Below, in pieces: positions 54,583 to 64,000 of a stretch of DNA of 64,000 nucleotides. The position numbers were made by a program, and so were the translations under genes. Numbering within the stretch: the first letter of the stretch is position 1; each line of letters starts with the position of its first letter. The notes below the pieces were generated by a model. The model ran no database searches. It had not been told where the DNA came from and worked only from the letters and a program-made list of their open reading frames with translations. The DNA comes from Alphaproteobacteria bacterium (GTDB lineage: Bacteria; Pseudomonadota; Alphaproteobacteria; Rickettsiales; JADKJE01), in NCBI GenBank assembly GCA_016722515.1, contig JADKJE010000001.1, positions 558,001 through 622,000 of the forward strand. Direction: 5' to 3'.

Positions 54583-56181
54583 CTAATTCCTCTTCAAGGA
54601 TGGTTGACCAGGCGCTGCTGGAACAGATGCTTGCGCAGTCTGTGGGGCTTCAACGGCATCGTGGACTTGCTGGATAACATAATTAACCGATGCATGCAAT
54701 GGCTCAAGGATCGGTTTTGGATAAATACCAAAAACAATGGCCATGGCAGCTAAGGTAACCAGGTAACCATATTCACGACAATCAAGATCAGAAATATCTT
54801 TAAGATCATCATGCTTCATTTTGCCAAATACCACGCGAGCATATAACCATAACATATAAGCCGCTCCCAGAATCACTCCCGTACCGATCAAAAATGTATT
54901 GATCGGGCTGACTTTAAACACACCAGCCATCACCAGCACTTCACCAACAAATCCGCTAGTAGAAGGCAATCCAATCGATGCCATCGTAAATACCATAAAC
55001 ATCAGTGCATAGGCAGGCATACGCTCTACTAACCCACCGAAGCGAGCGATCTCACGTGTGTGCATACGGTCATACACAACACCAACAATCAAGAACAGTG
55101 CGGCAGAAACGATACCGTGGCTTAACATTTGGAATACAGCACCCTCAATCGCCTGCTGGGTCAGGGCAAAAATACCAATCGTCACAAATCCCATATGCGC
55201 AATCGACGAATAGGCAATAAGCTTTTTCATATCCGTCTGCATCAGCGCAACTAAGGATGTATAAATCACCGCAATAATACTTAAGCCATTAATGTACGGA
55301 GCTAAGGCCACACTGGCTGCCGGCAACAACGGTAACGACAACCGGATAAATCCGTAACCACCGAGCTTCAAAAGAACACCAGCTAAGATTACCGATCCAG
55401 CCGTAGGAGCTTGAACGTGCGCATCAGGTAACCAGGTATGGAATGGCACCATCGGCACTTTAACCGCAAAGGAAGCAAAGAATGCCAGCCATAGCCATAT
55501 CTGTACATCTTTAGAAAATTGAGGAACCAGCCCCATCAATTCAACGATATCCGTTGTTCCCGTTTTCAAATAAATATAAACAAGAGCCACTAATAATAAT
55601 AAAGATCCGGCGAGGGTATAAAGGAAAAACTTATAGGCCGCATAAACACGATTTTTACTCCCCCAAATACCGATGATAAAATACATCGGTATAAGGACCG
55701 CTTCGAAAAACACATAGAATAGTACAAAATCAAGTGAAACGAACACACCAATCACGAAGGTTTCCATCACCAGGAACGCAATCATAAACTCGCGGACACG
55801 ATAGGTAATCGACTTCCAACTGGCGAGAATACATACGGGGATAAGCAAGGTGGTCAACAGCACAAAATAAATAGAAATTCCATCGATCCCTAAATAATAA
55901 TGGATGTTAGCATCCTTAAACCATTCAAAACGCTCTTCATACTGAAACGCAGCCGTGTGCATGTTAAAATGCGTCAGAAGCAATAACGAAACCACAAACG
56001 TAATCGTTGAAACCGCCAGCGCTATCGACTTGGAAGAAAGGCCAGCCACATGAGAGCAACCATGACCATGGCCCGCATGCTCATGAGCTACCTGTGTGCC
56101 ATTGCGGCAAAACAACAATAATACCAGCGCTCCCACGAAGGGTAACGCAAGCAACATACTTAAAATCGGGAAACTTGCCAT
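54583..56181 (-). CDS. nuoM: NADH-quinone oxidoreductase subunit M
   Basis: 532 residues, antiporter-like complex I subunit. Signatures: VPFHTWLPDAHVQAPTAGSV, MKKLIAYSSIAHMGFV and the N-terminal HYYLGIDGISIYFVLLTT. Loop near residue 33-45 contains a His-rich stretch (HEHAGHGHGCSH) not usual in the subunit. The C-terminal ~30 residues are Ala/Pro/Gln-rich. 33 bp after nuoL. Confidence 0.95.
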   Translation of the reverse strand: MASFPILSMLLALPFVGALVLLLFCRNGTQVAHEHAGHGHGCSHVAGLSSKSIALAVSTITFVVSLLLLTHFNMHTAAFQYEERFEWFKDANIHYYLGIDGISIYFVLLTTLLIPVCILASWKSITYRVREFMIAFLVMETFVIGVFVSLDFVLFYVFFEAVLIPMYFIIGIWGSKNRVYAAYKFFLYTLAGSLLLLVALVYIYLKTGTTDIVELMGLVPQFSKDVQIWLWLAFFASFAVKVPMVPFHTWLPDAHVQAPTAGSVILAGVLLKLGGYGFIRLSLPLLPAASVALAPYINGLSIIAVIYTSLVALMQTDMKKLIAYSSIAHMGFVTIGIFALTQQAIEGAVFQMLSHGIVSAALFLIVGVVYDRMHTREIARFGGLVERMPAYALMFMVFTMASIGLPSTSGFVGEVLVMAGVFKVSPINTFLIGTGVILGAAYMLWLYARVVFGKMKHDDLKDISDLDCREYGYLVTLAAMAIVFGIYPKPILEPLHASVNYVIQQVHDAVEAPQTAQASVPAAPGQPSLKRN

Positions 56182-56214
56182 ATTAAGCCTCTACCTACTA
56201 ATCCCTTATTATTT

Positions 56215-58149
56215 TTACCCTGTTATCCTGTACAGATACCAGAAGATAATACCAACGGTACCAAGCAACATCACAAACGCGTAATGGTACACATAACCAC
56301 TTTGAACACGGCTTAAAACGACAGCCCAATAGTGTGAAACCCTGGCACTCCCGTTAGGTCCGAATCCATCAATAACGATGGTATCGATAATACGCCAACA
56401 AAATGTACCCAGTTTTTTAACGCCGCGGACAAAAACCAGACCATACAGCTCATCAAAATACCATTTGTTAAAAGAGATCAAATAAAGCGGACGCAGTTTC
56501 TTTGCCACTTTGGTTGGAATCGACGGTACCCATAAATAGAAAACATAGGCCATAACAATACCAGCTAATCCCACTGCCAACGGAGCCATTTTTACCCATT
56601 CAGGAACATGGTGTGCGTGAGCGAGGATATTTTCGCCCGGTGTACCCGCAACGGAATGATTCCAAAATGCCAGTGATGGATCGACCATACCAAGCAGATG
56701 TGCACCAATATAACCGGCAACCACAGCACCAACGGCTAATAATGCAAGCGGTATGGACATCGTTAAAGGCGACTCATGTGCATGGTCATACGTATGATGA
56801 TCGGCACGGGTTTTACCGTTAAAGGTCAAAATGAGCAATCGCCATGAATAAAAGGCCGTGAGGAAAGCTGCGCATATCCCCATCCAAAACGCAAAATGTC
56901 CAGACAAAGACCCTGAAGCATAAGCACTCTCGAGGATGACATCTTTAGAAAAGAAACCAGCAAAAGGAGGAATTCCCGCTAGTGACAATGAACCAATCAG
57001 CATCACAGAAAAGCTAAATGGCAATTTTTTCATCAAGCCGCCCATTTTCTGGATATCTTGCTCATCAGACATGGCATGGATAACACTTCCACAACCGAGG
57101 AATAACAGGGCTTTGAAAAATGCGTGCGTCATTAAATGGAAAACACCAGCTGAATAGGCAGAAACGCCACAAGCAAAAAACATATAACCCAACTGGCTAC
57201 ACGTTGAATAAGCAACAACCCGCTTAATATCATTTTGCGTTATCGCAACGGTGGCCGCAAAAATGGCCGTTGTCGCTCCCACTACAGTAACCACGGCTAA
57301 GATGGCAGGTGCCAATTCGAATAAAGGTGAACAGCGTGCAACTAAGAAAACACCAGCCGTCACCATCGTAGCAGCATGGATTAATGCTGAAACCGGTGTT
57401 GGGCCTTCCATCGCATCTGGCAACCATGTATGTAAACCAATCTGAGCAGATTTACCCATGCAGCCAATAAATAACAACATACAGATAGCATTCATCAACG
57501 GGATTTGTGCTCCAAACAAGGTGATCGTCTGCGCCGCCACGCCCGGTGCTTTAGCAAAAATCTCATCAAAATAAATAGAACCCATCGTGGTATAGATTAA
57601 AAACACGCCCAAGATAAATCCAAGATCGCCGACACGGTTGACGATAAACGCTTTCATGGCCGCTGCGTAAGCAGACGGACGTTGGTACCAAAATCCAATC
57701 AGCAAATAGGAGCATAAGCCTACGCCTTCCCAACCTAAGAATAATTGCAAAAGGTTATCCGATGTCACCAACATCAACATAAAGAAGGTAAACAATGACA
57801 GATACGACATAAAACGCTGAATATGAGGATCATGCGACATATAGCCGATGGAATAAAGATGCACCAGCGATGATACCGATGTTACGACCACCAACATTAC
57901 AGCCGTCAGTACATCAACACGTAAAACCCATTTAGCATTAAAGTCACCCGAGCTCACCCAATCCAAGAGGGTCACATGATAAGCCAAATGGTGTTGTGTT
58001 ACTTGATAAAATAAAATACCAGCCATCACAGCTGATGCCACGAGCAAAGCCGTGGTTCCCCACTGGGCTATTTTAACCGGTATGCAGCGACATAATAATC
58101 CGCTGATTAAGGCTCCCAGTAATGGTAAGAATACGATAGCGCTTATCAT
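56215..58149 (-). CDS. nuoL: NADH-quinone oxidoreductase subunit L
   Basis: 644 residues, the distal antiporter-like pump with the long lateral helix near its C terminus. Signatures: QLFLGWEGVGLCSYLLIGFW, GLHTWLPDAMEGPTPVSALI and DIKRVVAYSTCSQLGYMFFA. Complete. 3 bp after nuoK. Confidence 0.97.
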   Translation of the reverse strand: MISAIVFLPLLGALISGLLCRCIPVKIAQWGTTALLVASAVMAGILFYQVTQHHLAYHVTLLDWVSSGDFNAKWVLRVDVLTAVMLVVVTSVSSLVHLYSIGYMSHDPHIQRFMSYLSLFTFFMLMLVTSDNLLQLFLGWEGVGLCSYLLIGFWYQRPSAYAAAMKAFIVNRVGDLGFILGVFLIYTTMGSIYFDEIFAKAPGVAAQTITLFGAQIPLMNAICMLLFIGCMGKSAQIGLHTWLPDAMEGPTPVSALIHAATMVTAGVFLVARCSPLFELAPAILAVVTVVGATTAIFAATVAITQNDIKRVVAYSTCSQLGYMFFACGVSAYSAGVFHLMTHAFFKALLFLGCGSVIHAMSDEQDIQKMGGLMKKLPFSFSVMLIGSLSLAGIPPFAGFFSKDVILESAYASGSLSGHFAFWMGICAAFLTAFYSWRLLILTFNGKTRADHHTYDHAHESPLTMSIPLALLAVGAVVAGYIGAHLLGMVDPSLAFWNHSVAGTPGENILAHAHHVPEWVKMAPLAVGLAGIVMAYVFYLWVPSIPTKVAKKLRPLYLISFNKWYFDELYGLVFVRGVKKLGTFCWRIIDTIVIDGFGPNGSARVSHYWAVVLSRVQSGYVYHYAFVMLLGTVGIIFWYLYRITG

Positions 58150-58152
58150 CCG

Positions 58153-58461
58153 TTACCCTTTCATCTGATTAATATCATCAACAGCAATTGATCCGCGGTT
58201 TCTAAAATAGACAACCAGGATCGCCAAACCAATTGCTGCTTCTGCCGCAGCAACAGTCAGGATAAACATCACGAAAATCTGTCCAACTAAATCCTGCAAA
58301 TACGCAGAAAATGCCACAAACTGGATATTCACAGCTAACAGCATAAGTTCGATTGACATCAATAATGTAATCACATTTTTACGATTCAAGAATATGCCGC
58401 ATACGCCTATGGTAAAGAGCAGGGTACTTACGGTTAAAAACTGCATTAAACCTATTTGCAT
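58153..58461 (-). CDS. nuoK: NADH-quinone oxidoreductase subunit K
   Basis: 102 residues, three membrane helices with the conserved acidic residues of the proton path: LMSIELMLLAVNIQFVAFS and AAAEAAIGLAILVVYFRNRG. 8 bp after nuoJ. Confidence 0.96.
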   Translation of the reverse strand: MQIGLMQFLTVSTLLFTIGVCGIFLNRKNVITLLMSIELMLLAVNIQFVAFSAYLQDLVGQIFVMFILTVAAAEAAIGLAILVVYFRNRGSIAVDDINQMKG

Positions 58462-58469
58462 AAGATCAC

Positions 58470-59078
58470 CTATTTAATCCCTTGGCCAAATTGGACTTTC
58501 ACCAGTTCAACACCATCTTTAGCACGACGTGCAACCTGTTTTGAGATATTCTGTTTACGCACACCTGTACGTTGGCGGTGGGTTAACACAATTGCGCCAA
58601 CCATCGCCACAAATAAAATAACGCCAGCCACTTCAAAAGGCGCGAGGTAGTCGGTATAAAGAACATTCCCTATCGCCCGAGTATTGCTGATATTCGTGGG
58701 GATTTGCTGAGCTAATGGCGCTGGTATCTTGGGAGCAGCATCGGTTGCACGCATCACCACGAATAATTCCGTAAACATAACCAACGCTACACACGCACCA
58801 ATAGGAAGATATTTAATGAACCCCTGTTTAAGCACTGCGTAATTGACATTCATCATCATAATGACAAACAGGAACAAAACCGCTACCGCCCCTACATAGA
58901 CGATAACCAGAATCATCGCCACAAACTCAGCCCCCATCAAAATGAATAGGCCAGAAGCATTGAAAAAGGCAAAGATCAAAAACAGTACCGAATGGACTGG
59001 ATTTTTCATGGTGATCACGCACACGCCCGAAAGGAGTGTTAGTGCAGACAGAACATAAAACATCAGCATCATAAACAT
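58470..59078 (-). CDS. nuoJ: NADH-quinone oxidoreductase subunit J
   Basis: 202 residues, five membrane helices. Signatures: KNPVHSVLFLIFAFFNASGL and VIVYVGAVAVLFLFVIMMMN, the latter containing the pi-bulge helix that couples quinone chemistry to pumping. 10 bp after nuoI. The C-terminal ~30 residues are basic. Confidence 0.95.
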   Translation of the reverse strand: MFMMLMFYVLSALTLLSGVCVITMKNPVHSVLFLIFAFFNASGLFILMGAEFVAMILVIVYVGAVAVLFLFVIMMMNVNYAVLKQGFIKYLPIGACVALVMFTELFVVMRATDAAPKIPAPLAQQIPTNISNTRAIGNVLYTDYLAPFEVAGVILFVAMVGAIVLTHRQRTGVRKQNISKQVARRAKDGVELVKVQFGQGIK

Positions 59079-59088
59079 AAATGTACCA

Positions 59089-59580
59089 TTATTCCTCAGA
59101 CTGTGACCTGACCATTAACCGCTCTGCAAGCGCAGGTTCCCAACGATCGCCGTTGGCTAGTAATTTTTCTTTGTCGTAAAAGAGCTCTGCACGGGTCTCC
59201 GTTGCATATTCAAAATTGGGCCCTTCCACGATTGCATCCACCGGACAGGCTTCTTCACAAAACCCACAATAGATACATTTGGTCATATCGATATCGTAAC
59301 GAGTCGTACGACGGCTACCATCCTCACGAACATCGGCTTCAATCGTAATAGCCTGTGCCGGACAAATGGCTTCACACAATTTACAGGCAATGCAGCGCTC
59401 TTCGCCATTAGGGTAACGGCGTAACGCATGTTCGCCACGAAAACGCGGACTCAGCGGACCTTTTTCATAAGGATAGTTAATGGTCACTGGACGTTTAAAC
59501 ATATACTTAAATGTTAAATACATCCCGGAAACTAACTCCGTCAAAAACAACGCCCTCGCTGTACGATCAAGAACTGCCAT
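59089..59580 (-). CDS. nuoI: NADH-quinone oxidoreductase subunit I
   Basis: 163 residues, the two-[4Fe-4S] ferredoxin-like subunit that passes electrons to cluster N2. Both cysteine motifs are intact: CIACKLCEAICP and CIYCGFCEEACP. Conserved RGEHALRRYPNGEERCIACK. 36 bp after nuoH. Confidence 0.97.
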   Translation of the reverse strand: MAVLDRTARALFLTELVSGMYLTFKYMFKRPVTINYPYEKGPLSPRFRGEHALRRYPNGEERCIACKLCEAICPAQAITIEADVREDGSRRTTRYDIDMTKCIYCGFCEEACPVDAIVEGPNFEYATETRAELFYDKEKLLANGDRWEPALAERLMVRSQSEE

Positions 59581-59616
59581 AATGCTCTACTTCATCCATT
59601 ACATTAATTTATCAAT

Positions 59617-60636
59617 TTAGGTGGTTGGAAGATATCCGCCATAGACTAAAACAGCAGACATAATAACAACCCAAATCAACGTCAACGGTAAGAAAATTTT
59701 CCAACCTAATCTCATTAACTGATCATAACGATAACGCGGGAAAGTTGCCCTTACCCACAAAAACGTAAACAACAGCACAGCCACTTTCCCGGCAAACCAG
59801 ACTATCCCTGGAACCGCAGCTAAAATCGGCAAATCAAGCGGTGGCAACCAGCCTCCCATGAACAAAATGGTCATGATACCGCTCATCAAAATCATGTTGG
59901 CATATTCGCCCAGGAAAAACAGGGCAAATGCCATGGATGAATATTCTACGTTAAAGCCGGCCACTAATTCTGCTTCAGCCTCTGGTAAGTCAAACGGATG
60001 ACGGTTGGTTTCAGCCAACATACAAATAAAGAACACCACCATCATCGGAAACAGCAATAATTTAATTTCAAGTGGCATTGTCTTTCTGGCTTCCACGATA
60101 TCGGTTAGATTCAGTGAACCAACGGTCATCAATACCGTTACCATCACAAACCCAATAGCCACCTCATACGAGATCATTTGCGCCGATGAACGGATAGCAC
60201 CTAAAAATGCATATTTGGAGTTACTCGCCCAACCCGACATAATAATGCCATAAACCCCCAGCGATGAAATAGCCAGCAGGTAAAGTACGCCGACATTCAC
60301 ATCAGCAATCACCACGCCAGCACTTACAGGAATCACAGCCCAACCGATAAACGCCAGGATAAAGGTAATCATCGGTGCAAGAATAAACACCACCTTATTC
60401 GCCCCCGTTGGGATAATCATCTCTTTTGAAATCAGTTTAACTGCATCGGCAATCGGCTGTAGCAAACCAAAAGGCCCAACCACGTTAGGTCCCTTACGCA
60501 ACTGCATAAAGGCAATTACGCGACGTTCTGCATAGGTCAAATACGCAACCGACACAATCAGTGGCACGATGTAGCAGATAATTTTCAGTACGATTGGTAA
60601 AACAGGTAAGAGATATTGCTGAATAAATGTTTCCAT
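59617..60636 (-). CDS. nuoH: NADH-quinone oxidoreductase subunit H
   Basis: 339 residues, eight membrane helices; forms the quinone-binding site at the junction of the two arms. Signatures: AERRVIAFMQLRKGPNVVGP, AETNRHPFDLPEAEAELVAG and RATFPRYRYDQLMRLGWK. 3 bp after nuoG. Confidence 0.97.
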   Translation of the reverse strand: METFIQQYLLPVLPIVLKIICYIVPLIVSVAYLTYAERRVIAFMQLRKGPNVVGPFGLLQPIADAVKLISKEMIIPTGANKVVFILAPMITFILAFIGWAVIPVSAGVVIADVNVGVLYLLAISSLGVYGIIMSGWASNSKYAFLGAIRSSAQMISYEVAIGFVMVTVLMTVGSLNLTDIVEARKTMPLEIKLLLFPMMVVFFICMLAETNRHPFDLPEAEAELVAGFNVEYSSMAFALFFLGEYANMILMSGIMTILFMGGWLPPLDLPILAAVPGIVWFAGKVAVLLFTFLWVRATFPRYRYDQLMRLGWKIFLPLTLIWVVIMSAVLVYGGYLPTT

Positions 60637-60639
60637 AAC

Positions 60640-62715
60640 CTACGCCGCACAACAAGAGTTAACTGGACTTTTACGGGCGGCACCTCTTAATTGTTCCGAG
60701 CACAGCGCCATCGTCTTAGACGAGCGGCTGATAGGGTCGGTCATATAATAATTAAGAAGTGTCAGCTCAAACGGTACGGATGCTTTAACTGAAGCTACAC
60801 CGCCTGATGCTTTTTTCCATACAGACTTCGCGATCGTATCTGGCACATCAAAGGACGGATAATCTTTGATCAATTGCTTACGAACCTGACTAAGTTTGGT
60901 ATGCCCAAGAGGCTTGGACAGGATGTCAGATAGCTGAACAATAATTTCCCAATCTTCTTTAGCTTCGCCTGGAGCAAACACAGCACGATTGCCATATTGC
61001 ACCCGACCCTCGGTATTCACATAGATCCCGTCTTTTTCAGTATAAGCGGCTCCTGGAAGAATCACATCGGCGCGATGCGCACCTGCATCACCATGATGTC
61101 CCTGGTAGATCACAAAAGCGCTATCTAATTTTTTAAATTCTATTTCATCGGCTCCCAGCAGGAATACCACTTCTATATCGCCACGGGATGTTGCATCCAA
61201 TAACGCATCTACCGAATCAAAACGTGATGAAACAAAACCAAGATCCAGAGCCCCCACGCGCGACGCGGCCTTGTGCAGCACGTTAAAGCCATTCCAGCTG
61301 TCACTAACCAAGCCAAATGTATCGGCTATCTGTTTGCATAATTGCAAAATCGCAGCGCCATCTTCACGGGCTAATGCATCCTGACCAATAATGAGCATGG
61401 GCTTCTCAGCTTTTTCAAGACGTGCGGCAAATTCATGTGTGCCATCTAAAATAGCCTGTAACGCAGCAGGATCACTACCACAATGGGTGTAGCGGTAAGT
61501 CAATTCATCGTTAGACCCCACAACACCGATTGGGAAATTGCCACGCAAATAACGTTTACGCAGACGCGCATTGATAATAGGGGCTTCTACTTTAGGATTG
61601 GTTCCAACCAACAAGCAGGCATCGGCTTGCTCAATCCCTGCGATGGTGGTATTGAACACATATGAAGCACGATCCGAGGCATCCAATGCAGCACCATCTT
61701 GCCGGCATTCCAGATTGTCCGAACCTAAGGAGGCCAGTAACCGCTTTAACAGATACATGGACTCAACATCGGCCATATCACCTGCAATCGCAGCAATCTT
61801 AGTGCCAGAAACCTGTTTCAATTTATCGGCAATGGTCGCCAAAGCCTCATTCCAGCTGCACGCCTCTAATTTACCATGACGTCGAACATACGGACGATCC
61901 AGGCGTTGGAGTTTCAAACCATCATACGCAAAACGGGTTTTGTCTGAAATCCATTCTTCATTGACCTCTTCGTTGATACGTGGCAATACACGCATGACTT
62001 CACGACCACGTGAATCAATACGGATAGCAGAGCCAACCGCATCGAGTACATCGATAGATTCGGTTTTTTCCAATTCCCACGAACGCACTTTAAACGCATA
62101 AGGTTTAGACGTTAATGCACCAACCGGACAAAGGTCAATAATGTTACCGGATAATTCCGAACTGATATATTGTTCAATATAGGTACCCACTTCCATATCT
62201 TCGCCACGAAATACCGCGCCCATTTCTTCGGCACCGGCAACATCCTGTCCAAAACGGATGCAACGCGTACAGTGGATACAGCGCGTCATGAAGGTTTTAA
62301 CCAATGGCCCTAAATCTTTTTCTTTAACTGAACGTTTTGTCTCTTTATAGCGGCTGGCGCCTGAACCATAGGCCATAGCCTGATCTTGCAGGTCACATTC
62401 TCCGCCTTGATCGCAAATTGGGCAATCCAGCGGGTGGTTAATAAGCAAAAACTCCATCACCCCTTCGCGTGCTTTTTTAACTTTTGGGGTATCGGTATGG
62501 ATCACCATACCCTCACCCACTGGCATTGCACACGACGCTACTGGTTTGGGCGATTTTTCTATATCCACCAGACACATCCGGCAATTGCCGGCGATGGATA
62601 ATCGTTCATGATAACAGAAACGAGGGATCTCAGCTCCCGCCATTTCACAAGCTTGAAGCACGGTTATTCCGTCTTCCACGGTTAACTGCTTGCCATTTAC
62701 TGTCAGTGTTGCCAT
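60640..62715 (-). CDS. nuoG: NADH-quinone oxidoreductase subunit G
   Basis: 691 residues from ATG 62715 (MATLTVNGKQLTVEDGITVL). N-terminal [2Fe-2S] domain with CRMCLVDIEKSPKPVASC, then the [4Fe-4S] pair with CPICDQGGECDLQD and CIHCTRCIRFG, then a molybdopterin-oxidoreductase-like domain without cofactor residues. First gene of this complex I block; nuoA-F are not upstream, so the operon is split in this genome. Confidence 0.96.
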   Translation of the reverse strand: MATLTVNGKQLTVEDGITVLQACEMAGAEIPRFCYHERLSIAGNCRMCLVDIEKSPKPVASCAMPVGEGMVIHTDTPKVKKAREGVMEFLLINHPLDCPICDQGGECDLQDQAMAYGSGASRYKETKRSVKEKDLGPLVKTFMTRCIHCTRCIRFGQDVAGAEEMGAVFRGEDMEVGTYIEQYISSELSGNIIDLCPVGALTSKPYAFKVRSWELEKTESIDVLDAVGSAIRIDSRGREVMRVLPRINEEVNEEWISDKTRFAYDGLKLQRLDRPYVRRHGKLEACSWNEALATIADKLKQVSGTKIAAIAGDMADVESMYLLKRLLASLGSDNLECRQDGAALDASDRASYVFNTTIAGIEQADACLLVGTNPKVEAPIINARLRKRYLRGNFPIGVVGSNDELTYRYTHCGSDPAALQAILDGTHEFAARLEKAEKPMLIIGQDALAREDGAAILQLCKQIADTFGLVSDSWNGFNVLHKAASRVGALDLGFVSSRFDSVDALLDATSRGDIEVVFLLGADEIEFKKLDSAFVIYQGHHGDAGAHRADVILPGAAYTEKDGIYVNTEGRVQYGNRAVFAPGEAKEDWEIIVQLSDILSKPLGHTKLSQVRKQLIKDYPSFDVPDTIAKSVWKKASGGVASVKASVPFELTLLNYYMTDPISRSSKTMALCSEQLRGAARKSPVNSCCAA

Positions 62716-63019
62716 ACGTTTATACTCTTCTATTCGTCTACCTGTTATAGCCTTCTTATTAGCCAAAAACAACCACTTTTGAATTTATCCCATCATAAAA
62801 AATGAGATTAGCCGCCGAAATTTAAAAAACGTGCCGCATCAGAAAACTGACATTATAAACCCCTACCCGTATTGCTAGACAATGTCATGACAAAAATAAA
62901 CAACCTATCCACCCCTAAAAAAAATGGTGCCTAACCTGGCGATATTTCCAACCAATCTTTAGAAATGATTCACTCTATTTCAACAAGATAATTGGTTTTG
63001 AACGGAAGACTATCGATAT
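62716..63019. other. 304-bp gap between the ankyrin gene and nuoG
   Basis: AT-rich, no gene. It must contain the promoter of the nuoG-N-birA block on the minus strand and the end of the ankyrin transcript. I see no confident terminator or promoter match. Confidence 0.35.
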
Positions 63020-64000
63020 CTATGCGCTTTCAGACATTCTGACCTGTTGGTTTTCACGCATCGAATGTAAGAAATCTTTTTGTTCACACAGCATTAGCTT
63101 GAACATCACATTTTTAAATTCCTGCGATTCTCCATTATCGATCGATTTTCCAGCAATTAATAATTGCTCAACCTCCCATAACACATCAGCACGTGTTGGG
63201 TTGCCCACTTCCTGGTATTGAGCCAAGATATCCTGGTATTCTTCATTAAGTTCGGCAGGCGAACGACCTGGATAAGCAACGTCCGAAACTAATAATAACG
63301 TTTCTTTTTGTAACGCACCTTGCTGCAGCAACGACAGTACGATATCTAACCGTGAAGCATCAATAGCAACTTCCAGCGGCGTATCACCGATACCATCCAT
63401 ATCAATGGCATTGATCTTAGCTCCCTGCTGAACAAGGGCCTGAACCAAAGACATATGGCCAAACTGCACGGCATAATGTAGCGGTATTTTATCATGGTTA
63501 TCGCAGGCATTGACATAGGCACCATGGGATAAAAGAAGATTCAGGGTTTTCAGTAAACCGCGTGAGCTGGCCATGTGTAAAGGCATACGGCCTTTAGCAT
63601 CGGCTACATTAACATTTGCGCCAAAATTCAGCAGTGTTTCTACTGCATCTTCCCGCTCCAGCATGACGGCGTAATGCAGCGGTGTTTGTTCTTCGGCATT
63701 AGCCGCATCAATATAACAATCGCAATGTTTAAGCAGCAATTCCAGAATACCCGTTTTACTGTTACAGGCTACATGCAGCAATGTTTCACCATACTGGTTA
63801 CGCACTTCTGGATCAGCTCCCGCTTTCAGTAATGCCTCAACCGCCGCAACTTTATCCTGAACCACCGCAACAAATAAAGGAGTTTCACCGTTTTTATTAT
63901 ATGAATTCAGCTCCACGTCTTGTTGCACTAACAACTCTATCAAGGACGTACGTCCATGAAACGCCGTGTGATGGAGCATGGTTCTTCGATCCTGATCGAT
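63020..64000 (-). CDS. Ankyrin-repeat protein (5' partial)
   Basis: About 326 visible residues; the frame stays open to the window edge (IDQDRRTM before MLHHTAFHGRTSLIELL, itself an ankyrin unit), so the gene begins outside. At least seven ankyrin repeats are clear: GETPLFVAVVQDKVAAVEAL, GETLLHVACNSKTGILELLL, EQTPLHYAVMLEREDAVETL, GRMPLHMASSRGLLKTLNLL, DKIPLHYAVQFGHMSLVQAL, GDTPLEVAIDASRLDIVLSL. The C-terminal ~90 residues are helical. Ankyrin proteins bind other proteins and are common host-interaction factors of intracellular bacteria. Confidence 0.88.
   Translation of the reverse strand: MDQDRRTMLHHTAFHGRTSLIELLVQQDVELNSYNKNGETPLFVAVVQDKVAAVEALLKAGADPEVRNQYGETLLHVACNSKTGILELLLKHCDCYIDAANAEEQTPLHYAVMLEREDAVETLLNFGANVNVADAKGRMPLHMASSRGLLKTLNLLLSHGAYVNACDNHDKIPLHYAVQFGHMSLVQALVQQGAKINAIDMDGIGDTPLEVAIDASRLDIVLSLLQQGALQKETLLLVSDVAYPGRSPAELNEEYQDILAQYQEVGNPTRADVLWEVEQLLIAGKSIDNGESQEFKNVMFKLMLCEQKDFLHSMRENQQVRMSESA

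Overview
The window looks like part of the chromosome of a host-associated alphaproteobacterium, probably a Rickettsiales- or Holosporales-type intracellular bacterium. The grounds are alphaproteobacterial gene arrangements (rpmF-plsX-fabH, ribH-nusB-thiL, nuoG-N followed by birA, a UPF0262 gene), AT-rich intergenic DNA, several decayed genes, and eukaryote-like proteins (two ankyrin-repeat proteins and a U-box protein). No 16S rRNA or other typing marker is present, so the lineage is an inference.

Bases 1-23504 form the right-hand part of an integrated prophage, or prophage-like island, that is visibly GC-richer than the rest. It ends inside a tRNA-Ala(GGC) gene: the last ~20 codons of the large serine recombinase are antisense tRNA sequence. 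From left to right it holds a tail-tip protein of the GTA/TIM-barrel family, two small accessory genes with their own terminators (the first also with its own promoter), tail-fibre genes with a four-fold 66-bp repeat, and a lysis cassette (small membrane protein, GTA-type 3-TM holin, GH24 endolysin). A convergent minus-strand operon follows: AlpA-like regulator, HsdM, HsdS, HsdR, a Kef-type antiporter, FabI and a small ion channel, every junction overlapping or 3 bp apart. The early region comes next: a UmuD-like S24 protein, a replication protein ending in a DnaA-N-like domain, a DUF6362 protein and the recombinase.

Bases 23505-38750 are mostly housekeeping: fatty-acid and phospholipid synthesis (fabH, plsX) with L32, a BamE lipoprotein, thiL-nusB-ribH, rpoH, rluD, rodZ, purE with a frameshifted purK, a D,D-carboxypeptidase, ubiX and a LysM/M23 lipoprotein. 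Between rpoH and rluD lie a gene with an 11-C tract beside its promoter and a deletion scar joining two truncated genes.

Bases 38803-42666 are an AT-rich pair of candidate effector genes: a 691-residue charged protein with a membrane hairpin, and a U-box protein whose natural 5' end seems to be out of frame across an A8 tract. Then come ccmC, an FAD-linked dehydrogenase, mgtE, a Bax-inhibitor-1 protein, an Nfu scaffold, UPF0262 and YciI genes, and a 1132-residue ankyrin protein. Finally birA and the nuoN-nuoG block (membrane arm of complex I plus NuoI and NuoG) run on the minus strand, and a second ankyrin protein is cut by the right edge.

The observations most worth pursuing are the R-M/Kef/FabI/channel operon inside the prophage, the 12-bp tandem repeat in hsdS that could switch R-M specificity, the U-box gene with its homopolymer-interrupted start, and the poly-C promoter.
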